From: Methanobacteriota archaeon
Lineage (GTDB): Archaea; Halobacteriota; Methanomicrobia; Methanomicrobiales; Methanospirillaceae
Assembly (NCBI GenBank): GCA_009779205.1
Contig: WRER01000059.1
Location: 1 to 6,079, forward strand
DNA: 6,079 nt
Direction: 5' to 3'
Made by a program: the position numbers and the translations under genes. Position 1 is the first letter of the stretch; each line of letters begins with the position of its first letter. This document shows, piece by piece, positions 1 through 4,448 of this stretch. Under the pieces are notes generated by a model, which saw only the letters and a program-made list of their open reading frames with translations, made no database searches and had not been told where the DNA came from.

Positions 1-633
1 ACGACAGTCATTGTCGTATATAACTTACTATCCGGCATGATCGAGGAGGGAAGTTCTCTCGACTTCTGGACTGCTGTCCGATACAGTCTTTTCATGTCTG
101 TTGCATCAGTGACAACAACTGGATTTTGGAATACAACCCTTGGAGGATGGGGTGATGTCAGCCTCATCCTGATCATGCTGCTTATTTTTATTGGGGGCTC
201 AACTCTGAGCATGGCAGGGGGCATTAAACTTCGAAGAGTGCTTCTTTGGTTTGCAGGGCTTACCTGGTGGATGCGTCAGATATTTGCTCCCTCCCATGCC
301 ATGGTACCTTTGTTTTTTGAGGGGGAACGGATCGGAACAAGGGATGCAAACCTGGAGATTTCAAAAAGTACTATCGTCATCGTCTCTTCTGTGCTGCTTA
401 TTGGAGTTGCCATTCTTTTGCATGTGCATGTGCAGCCTGATATTGCTGTACTTCCTGTTATTTTCGACTCGATATCTGCGTTTGGGACATGTGGGATCTC
501 ATTAGGCTATTTTAAGGCTGATATGCCGATTATTAAGATCTGGGTAGATATCTTTTTGATGTGGGCTGGAAAATTAGAGATGATTCCCGTTATTATGCTC
601 ATAATGGCTTTATTTAGACGTACAGATGCATAA
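1..633 (+). CDS. trkH: TrkH-family potassium uptake channel subunit, C-terminal part (5' end outside window)
   Basis: The frame is open from base 1, so the ATG at 37 is an internal Met and the true start lies left of the window. The visible 210 residues cover the last two pore repeats of a TrkH/TrkG/KtrB-type K+ channel. The third-repeat filter is TTTGF (residues 38-42 of the fragment). A gate-loop segment GGSTLSMAGGIK follows (65-76). The fourth filter is GTCGISLG (162-169), and the final helix carries GKLE (190-193), where the family usually has GRLE. Hydrophobic membrane stretches surround these motifs. The protein forms the membrane pore and normally works with a cytoplasmic nucleotide-binding TrkA/KtrA subunit, which is not in view. 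Both filter glycines are present, but the gate loop departs from the usual GGSxGSTxGGIK pattern. Family assignment is firm; Trk versus Ktr subtype, partner and true cation preference are not shown. Confidence 0.92.
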   Translation, partial: TTVIVVYNLLSGMIEEGSSLDFWTAVRYSLFMSVASVTTTGFWNTTLGGWGDVSLILIMLLIFIGGSTLSMAGGIKLRRVLLWFAGLTWWMRQIFAPSHAMVPLFFEGERIGTRDANLEISKSTIVIVSSVLLIGVAILLHVHVQPDIAVLPVIFDSISAFGTCGISLGYFKADMPIIKIWVDIFLMWAGKLEMIPVIMLIMALFRRTDA

Positions 634-661
634 TATATTCATCTTTCATTATGCTCTTTTT
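628..661 (+). terminator. Hairpin plus T-run terminator of trkH
   Basis: GCATAAT (628-634) pairs perfectly with ATTATGC (648-654) over a 13-base loop. It is followed by CTCTTTTT (654-661). The stem begins inside the last codon and the stop of trkH. Archaeal termination mainly needs the U-tract, so the hairpin may be supportive rather than essential. Confidence 0.6.
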
Positions 662-767
662 GAAAGTAAATCAATGATTCAAATCACGTCTAATTTTCGT
701 TTATTTTCATGAATTTTCTTGAAATGACCGTTTATAGGTTCTTCTTTTTCGCTTCTGTTTACTTTCA
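661..767. repeat. 10-bp inverted repeat in the trkH/unknown-gene gap
   Basis: TGAAAGTAAA (661-670) is the exact reverse complement of TTTACTTTCA (758-767), 87 bases apart. The gap also holds CGTTTAT three times in the same orientation (698-704, 729-735, 782-788), the last copy forming part of the promoter of the next gene. No coding frame of note lies here. It could be a regulatory site, a folded leader or coincidence; nothing distinguishes these. Confidence 0.3.
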
Positions 768-783
768 CCCCATTCATATAACG

Positions 784-791
784 TTTATATG
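784..791 (+). promoter_or_regulatory. TATA-like box upstream of the unknown 140-aa gene
   Basis: TTTATATG resembles the archaeal box A (TTTAWATA). Its centre is about 31 bases before the ATG at 819, which would put the transcription start near 814 with a leader of about five bases. No Shine-Dalgarno motif precedes the ATG, in keeping with leaderless translation. Confidence 0.45.
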
Positions 792-818
792 TCTCTATTC
801 TGACTTTTGATTGTCACT

Positions 819-1241
819 ATGGGCACGAACATTACTACTGTTGGATATATACGAAAATCACGTGCAACTGCACTTGATGAAAATGGTGTACCAATCGAAG
901 TACTTGAACTGCATCTTCCAGGTTCGATCTATGCCGTTCGGAGTGATGAAATCCGTTCTGCACTTCGTGGTTCATTCTCAGCGCGGATCTTTCATGTAAA
1001 GCGAAATTGGCATACATATCTGTGTGGAACTTTTGGTATATGCAGTCTTTCTCTTACCAAACGAGCAATGAACCTGACATTATTTGATGGCACACGGTAT
1101 ACTATCTCAGTAACATCTCTCAAAAGTGCCCTCTCGTCGTCGCGTTATGCACCAGTTGCATCACTTTCGACAGAGTCTGCATCATTGAACCATCCCCCGG
1201 TTCGAGCAATGCGACATAGTGAAGTACAAATGGCATATTAA
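819..1241 (+). CDS. Unrecognised 140-aa protein with an internal duplicated unit
   Basis: I do not recognise this family. ATG 819 is preferred over the in-frame TTG at 807 because a TATA-like box sits at the right distance and neither start has a ribosome-binding site. The protein is basic, Ser-rich, with no signal peptide or membrane segment and no metal-binding cluster (Cys only at 69 and 75). Residues 35-57 and 91-113 match at a constant offset of 56 residues: G35/G91, S36/T92, Y38/Y94, V40/I96, I45/L101, R46/K102, SAL at 47-49 and 103-105, A55/A111, I57/V113. Alternating hydrophobic residues before each unit suggest beta strands. The last 25 residues look disordered. It stands alone on its strand between trkH and nusA, with its own promoter and a T-rich end, so neighbours give no clue to function. 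Codon use and the conserved repeat argue that it is a real gene. Confidence 0.65.
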   Translation: MGTNITTVGYIRKSRATALDENGVPIEVLELHLPGSIYAVRSDEIRSALRGSFSARIFHVKRNWHTYLCGTFGICSLSLTKRAMNLTLFDGTRYTISVTSLKSALSSSRYAPVASLSTESASLNHPPVRAMRHSEVQMAY

Positions 1242-1279
1242 CAGGTCCATCTATACTCAACTCAAAACCCCCAAAATAC

Positions 1280-1313
1280 CTCCTCTTTTCTCTTTCTATT
1301 CAGTTGTTTTTTA
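1280..1313 (+). terminator. Pyrimidine-rich termination region
   Basis: A long C/T-rich stretch ends in TTGTTTTTTAT, starting about 40 bases after the stop of the unknown gene. There is no convincing hairpin. Archaeal RNA polymerase can release at such U-tracts, so this is a plausible terminator. Confidence 0.35.
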
Positions 1314-1568
1314 TAGTGAGGGGCATAACAATTATACTCATAAGGTACAAAAGAATAAAGCGTATTGATTATCTGATGTACCTCAGTTACTCAATTACCT
1401 CCAGATGAATCTACTAATAGTATAATAGCATGGTTATGGTGTGTTGTTACGTCTTTGGATATGTGGTGCATAACCCATTCATTTGAGATAATAGCAGCAG
1501 CTTTCCATACAGTGAATACAAAAATTCCATACTAATATGCGAATATTGATTATCACAGTCGAATAGCT

Positions 1569-1576
1569 TACAAATA
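1569..1576 (+). promoter_or_regulatory. TATA-like box of the nusA-hisE unit
   Basis: TACAAATA matches six of eight positions of the archaeal box A. Its centre is about 24 bases before ATG 1596, so transcription would begin at or next to the start codon. No Shine-Dalgarno sequence precedes the ATG, which fits a leaderless mRNA. Confidence 0.4.
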
Positions 1577-1583
1577 GTACTAT
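1574..1583. repeat. Perfect 10-bp palindrome between TATA box and nusA start
   Basis: ATAGTACTAT reads the same on both strands and overlaps the end of the probable TATA box, ending 12 bases before the ATG. A repressor bound here would block polymerase or TFB, so it is a candidate operator. No regulator gene is in view. Confidence 0.35.
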
Positions 1584-1595
1584 ACTGGAACCAAT

Positions 1596-2027
1596 ATGCA
1601 ACGTGAAATAGGCTTTAAAGAGCGTAGATATATCGAAGAACTGCGCATCCTTACAAAGGCAACAGCTCTTGATTGTATCATCGATCCCCGTTTTGAACGA
1701 ATTATTTATGTCATTAAAAAAGGAGATATGGGCTTTGCCATTGGAAAAAAGGGTGAAAATATACGCCGTCTTGAAGGAGTACTCGGTAAGAAAGTAGAGA
1801 TGGTAGAGTACGATGATATGATAGAGGGATTTTTAACAAATATCTTCAGGCCTGCTCAAGTGATTCAATTTGATCGGGATGATGACTCAAAGAAAATTAA
1901 TACCCTCGTTGCAAAACGAACTGATGTAGGTATTGCAATTGGCAAAAACGGCTCTACGATAGAAAAGGCTCGTACATTGATGAAACGTTTTTACGGTTAT
2001 GAGGTAGCAGAAATCCTGGTGCAATAA
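1596..2027 (+). CDS. nusA: Archaeal NusA-like transcription factor (two KH domains)
   Basis: This is a 143-residue RNA-binding protein made only of two KH domains, the form NusA takes in archaea, where the bacterial N-terminal and S1 domains are missing. The start fits the family: the first residues lead into RYIEELRILTKATALDCIID (11-30), the conserved opening. KH1 carries GDMGFAIGKKGENIRRL with its GxxG loop at 50-53. KH2 carries VGIAIGKNGSTIEKA with GxxG at 116-119. Both loops are intact, so nucleic-acid binding should be preserved. In archaea the protein is thought to bind RNA during elongation and termination; direct function is less well established than in bacteria. In many archaea nusA lies between RNA polymerase subunit genes and rps12. 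Here it is instead preceded by a non-coding gap and followed by hisE, whose ATG overlaps its TAA. A second, operon-bound copy elsewhere cannot be excluded. Confidence 0.9.
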   Translation: MQREIGFKERRYIEELRILTKATALDCIIDPRFERIIYVIKKGDMGFAIGKKGENIRRLEGVLGKKVEMVEYDDMIEGFLTNIFRPAQVIQFDRDDDSKKINTLVAKRTDVGIAIGKNGSTIEKARTLMKRFYGYEVAEILVQ

Positions 2028-2332
2028 TGACTCAGTCAGCGATTTTAGACACCATCTGGGAGACAATAAACGACAGAGTTGATCATCCAAAAGATGACTC
2101 ATACACATGTCATATTCTTAGCCATCGGAAAGGAATCGATAAAGCACTTGAAAAGGTTGGCGAAGAATCCACTGAATTTATCCTTGCTGTAAAAAACAAA
2201 AAATCAGAGTCCATCATTGGAGAAGCTTCCGATCTTGTATTTCATCTGATGCTGGCAGTAAAGGCGGCTGGTCTTGAAATGGAAGATGTATACACTGAAC
2301 TTGCAAAAAGACATATGCCTGCACAAGAATGA
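2027..2332 (+). CDS. hisE: Phosphoribosyl-ATP pyrophosphatase
   Basis: HisE removes pyrophosphate from phosphoribosyl-ATP to give phosphoribosyl-AMP, the second step of histidine synthesis, in the cytoplasm. The 101 residues are the usual length for a stand-alone HisE; there is no fused HisI. The all-alpha MazG-like fold is recognised from SYTCHIL (25-31), KALEKVGEESTEFILAVK (39-56) and EASDLVFHL (66-74). The metal-binding pattern EExxE...ExxD is complete: E46, E47, E50, E66 and D69. DVYTELAKR (87-95) matches the family's end. The ATG shares one base with the nusA stop (TAATG), and only GGTG at 2018-2021 could serve as a weak ribosome-binding site, so translation is probably coupled to nusA. 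No other his gene is in the window. Confidence 0.95.
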   Translation: MTQSAILDTIWETINDRVDHPKDDSYTCHILSHRKGIDKALEKVGEESTEFILAVKNKKSESIIGEASDLVFHLMLAVKAAGLEMEDVYTELAKRHMPAQE

Positions 2333-2378
2333 GGTACAAAAAGGATTTTTACGAACAACGAACGAACTAAAAGATAAA

Positions 2379-2403
2379 AATGAGTGGTTGCGTCTCACTC
2401 ATT
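2379..2403. terminator. Hairpin at the convergent hisE/symporter junction, possibly bidirectional
   Basis: AATGAGTG (2379-2386) pairs exactly with CACTCATT (2396-2403), an 8-bp stem with a 9-base loop. On the minus strand it spans the symporter stop codon and runs into TTTTTATCTTTT. On the plus strand it is followed by repeated T-runs (CTTTTCTGTTTTC), which lie inside the 3' end of the symporter gene. Confidence 0.6.
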
Positions 2404-3933
2404 CTCTATTACGCTCTTTTCTGTTTTCTTTTCAAAGAAATAAAAACCAGTATTTGTCATATCCAAGACATCTTCAGGAGTCGGTCTTGTAAGCAGGCTT
2501 ACGATAATCATTGCTGCAATAGAGCAGAGCAATGCGTAGAAGCTGAAGTGCATTGGTAATGGAGCGATGTATCTTGACATCACCGCAAAGACAAGTGCCC
2601 CAATCAGTCCAACAGCCATTGATGCGATCGCACCTTCTCTTGTTGCTCGGCGCCAGTACAATCCGGCAAGTAAAGGCACAGCAAATGTGGCAAGCATCGT
2701 TCCAATTCCCATCCAGATGAGAAATGCCAGGATATTAGGGGGATTTAAGACAAGGAGTACAGTGAGAATTCCTGATGCAAACACAGCAATTCTGCTGACT
2801 CGAAGCACTTCATGATCCGGAGCCTCAGGTTTGAGGATATTTTTGTAAATATCCCATGAAAACATCGTTCCGATCGTAAGCATAAGCCTGTCTGTGGTAG
2901 ACATAGTCGCAGCTAAAACGATTACTCCAAACAGAGCAAATACAAGAGTACTTGGGATCGCTCCTTGCACTCCAAGCAAAAAGATATAATCTTTCGCATT
3001 TGCAACATCCGGCAGCGTCACAAGTCCATTTCCAACCAAGCTAAATCCTGCAAATCCGGTGACTTTCAGAAGAATCATCATAACTGCATAGAGTGCAAAG
3101 CATACAAATGGAGCCCACTTGAAGTATCGAACATCCTTCACCGCAATGACATTGTTTATCACATGTGGTGCGCAGGCGAGCCCTATCATCAAAAAGATAG
3201 CCATCGAGATCAGATACTGACCCGAAAAGCCATGAGCGGCATCAGCAGTCCACGGCATCAGCAGATTTGGATGTACAGCTCCCATCGCGAGGTTTATTGC
3301 TTCGACTCCTCCTGCAAAGGAAATCACGATCGGTGCCATAATAAGCACGCCAACAACCATCATTGCTGCCTGTACAACTCCCGTGATCGCGATTGCATAC
3401 AGTCCTCCAATCACGGTATAGATAATAACAACGATTGCACCGATTAAGAGTGCGAGCCAGTGTGGTATGCCAAACAGCAATGTGAGAACGATACTGATAG
3501 CTGTGTACTGGCCTGCAAGATAAATAACAGATACTACAATGCCGGCAAGAGAACTTACGCTTCGAACTGCTTTTGCGCTCTGGTATCGGTGTGCGAGATA
3601 GTCCTGGACAGTCATATATCCAGTCTTTTTCGAAACCTGGAATAATTTCACACCAAAGAAGATGATACAGAATGAGATGGAAAGCGGTACAAACAACTGC
3701 TCCCATATGGTAGACCATCCGAGTGCAAATCCAAGACCAGGAACTCCAAGAAGTGACATACCTGAGCAGACTGATGCAAACATCAGGAGGGTGAATACCC
3801 AAAATCCTAAAGATCTGCCTGCAACAATGTAGTCTGATGCCGTTTTTACTTTTCGTGAAGCCCAGACTCCAATAGCAATCATGAGTACGCAGTATATCGC
3901 AACAACCGCAACACTACCCGCATCAATCGCCAT
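2395..3933 (-). CDS. Sodium/solute symporter family (SSS) permease, substrate unknown
   Basis: This 512-residue integral membrane protein with about 13 helices belongs to the SSS family (PutP, PanF and SGLT relatives), which imports organic solutes with Na+. Residue numbers count from ATG 3933. Support: DYIVAGRSLG (34-43) after the first helix; a glycine-rich second helix; GGLYAIAITGVVQ (176-188) at the SSS signature; AATMSTTDRLML (341-352), whose Ser/Thr pair corresponds to the Na2 sodium site; and SWDIYKNI after that helix. ATG 3933 is chosen over the in-frame GTG at 3942 because AGGAG (3942-3946) lies eight bases before the ATG and overlaps the GTG. The usual Asp in the TD..Q signature is Gly here (residue 185). 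The gene starts inside a small membrane-protein gene, implying coupled translation. Substrate could be acetate, pantothenate, an amino acid or another solute; the sequence does not decide. Confidence 0.9.
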   Translation of the reverse strand: MAIDAGSVAVVAIYCVLMIAIGVWASRKVKTASDYIVAGRSLGFWVFTLLMFASVCSGMSLLGVPGLGFALGWSTIWEQLFVPLSISFCIIFFGVKLFQVSKKTGYMTVQDYLAHRYQSAKAVRSVSSLAGIVVSVIYLAGQYTAISIVLTLLFGIPHWLALLIGAIVVIIYTVIGGLYAIAITGVVQAAMMVVGVLIMAPIVISFAGGVEAINLAMGAVHPNLLMPWTADAAHGFSGQYLISMAIFLMIGLACAPHVINNVIAVKDVRYFKWAPFVCFALYAVMMILLKVTGFAGFSLVGNGLVTLPDVANAKDYIFLLGVQGAIPSTLVFALFGVIVLAATMSTTDRLMLTIGTMFSWDIYKNILKPEAPDHEVLRVSRIAVFASGILTVLLVLNPPNILAFLIWMGIGTMLATFAVPLLAGLYWRRATREGAIASMAVGLIGALVFAVMSRYIAPLPMHFSFYALLCSIAAMIIVSLLTRPTPEDVLDMTNTGFYFFEKKTEKSVIENE

Positions 3934-4048
3934 CGTTATCACTCCTAAAGGTAAATGCCCATATCAGAAGGAGAAGCGCAAATAATACAAATGCGCCTAA
4001 CACGATAAAAAATGTACTTTCAGGTAATCCTACTATCATATTATCCAT
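3923..4048 (-). CDS. Small single-pass membrane protein coupled to the symporter
   Basis: The 41 residues begin MDNMIVGLPES and contain one strongly hydrophobic helix (about 13-34, FFIVLGAFVLFALLLLIWAF), followed by a charged tail FRSDNDGD. Its last codons overlap the first bases of the symporter by 11 nt (3923-3933) in another frame, and the symporter's ribosome-binding site lies inside it, so the two are almost surely co-transcribed and translationally coupled. Many archaeal and bacterial SSS symporters have small membrane proteins encoded directly upstream, annotated as symporter accessory proteins; a role in stability or assembly is inferred. In-frame alternative starts are ATG 4063 (five residues longer) and ATG 4039 (three shorter). 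A TATA-like box at 4069-4076 places transcription start near 4046, which argues against 4063. No ribosome-binding site is present, so translation may be leaderless. Confidence 0.75.
   Translation of the reverse strand: MDNMIVGLPESTFFIVLGAFVLFALLLLIWAFTFRSDNDGD
3938..3946 (-). promoter_or_regulatory. Ribosome-binding site deciding the symporter start
   Basis: AGGAGTGAT on the minus strand complements the archaeal 16S 3' end. GGAG ends eight bases before ATG 3933. It lies within the coding sequence of the upstream small protein. Confidence 0.7.
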
Positions 4049-4068
4049 GTTAACATATGGCATGCTAA

Positions 4069-4076
4069 TATTTAAC
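4069..4076 (-). promoter_or_regulatory. TATA-like box for the small-protein/symporter operon
   Basis: GTTAAATA on the minus strand matches seven of eight positions of TTTAWATA. Its centre is about 25 bases before ATG 4048, giving a start site at or just after that ATG. It follows the thioredoxin terminator, so the symporter pair appears to be its own transcription unit. Confidence 0.5.
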
Positions 4077-4111
4077 ACACTCGGAATTTCAAAATATTGC
4101 AACCGATCGAA

Positions 4112-4119
4112 TAAAAAAG
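4112..4119 (-). terminator. T-run terminator of the thioredoxin gene
   Basis: CTTTTTTA on the minus strand starts about three bases after the thioredoxin stop. There is no clear hairpin. It is a typical archaeal U-tract terminator candidate. Confidence 0.4.
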
Positions 4120-4121
4120 AA

Positions 4122-4391
4122 TTATAAAATTGGGTTTAGATAAGACTCAAGAGTTGGGAGATCTGCGACGCCTTCGATACGTTGCACCAGTTTTCCATCC
4201 TTTTCAATGATGAGTGTTGGTACGACTCGAATACCATACTCTCCTGCGAGCGGGCCATTGGTGTCCACATCAATCTTTTGGATCTCGACTTTATCCCCAA
4301 GCTTTTGCTTTAATGCCTCAAGAATTGGAGATTGCATCTTACATGGACCACACCAATCTGCATAAAAGTCCTTGATAATTGGAACTGACAT
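4122..4391 (-). CDS. Small thioredoxin
   Basis: A cytoplasmic thiol-disulfide oxidoreductase of 89 residues, shorter than bacterial thioredoxin (about 105) but normal for small archaeal thioredoxins. FYADWCGPCK (9-18) holds the active-site cysteines 14 and 17. VVPTL (56-60) contains the conserved cis-proline, P58. DVD (41-43) and the final EGV...L segments match the fold. There is no signal peptide, so it acts inside the cell. The classical WCGPC motif argues for a disulfide reductase rather than a glutaredoxin; the electron donor is not encoded nearby. The gene starts 57 bases after secD. A hairpin and T-run lie in that gap, so it may have its own promoter, although only weak TATA-like sequences (for example 4414-4421) are visible. 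No good ribosome-binding site precedes the ATG. Confidence 0.93.
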   Translation of the reverse strand: MSVPIIKDFYADWCGPCKMQSPILEALKQKLGDKVEIQKIDVDTNGPLAGEYGIRVVPTLIIEKDGKLVQRIEGVADLPTLESYLNPIL

Positions 4392-4409
4392 GACACAGAC
4401 ATCGAATTA

Positions 4410-4437
4410 AAAAGGGATAAAGGTATCGATAATACCT
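4410..4437 (-). terminator. Hairpin plus T-run after secD
   Basis: AGGTAT and ATACCT (4421-4437) form a 6-bp stem with a 5-base loop. On the minus strand a TTTTT run follows at about 4410-4414. It lies 12 bases beyond the secD stop and before the thioredoxin gene, so it probably ends or attenuates the secFD transcript. Confidence 0.45.
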
Positions 4438-4448
4438 GTTGTTCTTTT

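Larger units (their letters stand above)
1242..1595 (+). other. 354-base non-coding gap upstream of nusA, with short repeats
   Basis: No convincing coding frame is present on either strand. Visible structures are: AGGTACA (1343-1349) facing TGTACCT (1377-1383); TATTGATTATC as a direct repeat at 1363-1373 and 1544-1554; TACTAATA at 1412-1419 and 1530-1537, the first forming the near-palindrome TACTA-A-TAGTA (1412-1422); AATAT-GCGA-ATATT (1534-1547); and the palindrome ATAGTACTAT (1574-1583). The first 70 bases are the probable terminator of the preceding gene and the last 30 the nusA promoter. What lies between could be an operator region or an unrecognised RNA; it shows no tRNA fold or known riboswitch that I can identify. 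Confidence 0.4.

Noticed and set aside
37..39. ATG as the start of the TrkH gene
   Set aside because: The frame is open to base 1 with membrane-like residues before it, and a protein starting here would lack the first two pore repeats; the gene simply runs off the window.
1195..1212. GGTTCGAGC resembling a tRNA T-loop
   Set aside because: The flanks do not form a 5-bp stem, no acceptor or anticodon arm can be found, and it lies within the unknown gene.
1430..1486. 18-residue hydrophobic reading frame in the nusA upstream gap
   Set aside because: Very short, no ribosome-binding site, and no supporting context; it is better read as non-coding.
2965..3447. 160-codon frame on the plus strand opposite the symporter
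   Set aside because: Antisense to a clear membrane-protein gene; its His/Cys/Asn-rich translation has no family features.
3242..3802. 186-codon frame on the minus strand within the symporter
   Set aside because: It is a shifted frame of the symporter gene with a Cys/Trp/Arg-rich, implausible translation; the symporter frame is intact, so it is not a frameshift.
3940..3942. GTG as the symporter start
   Set aside because: It overlaps the ribosome-binding site itself, whereas ATG 3933 is correctly spaced from it.
4103..4110. CGATCG-type palindrome after the thioredoxin gene
   Set aside because: Too short to mean anything alone and not placed at a promoter element.
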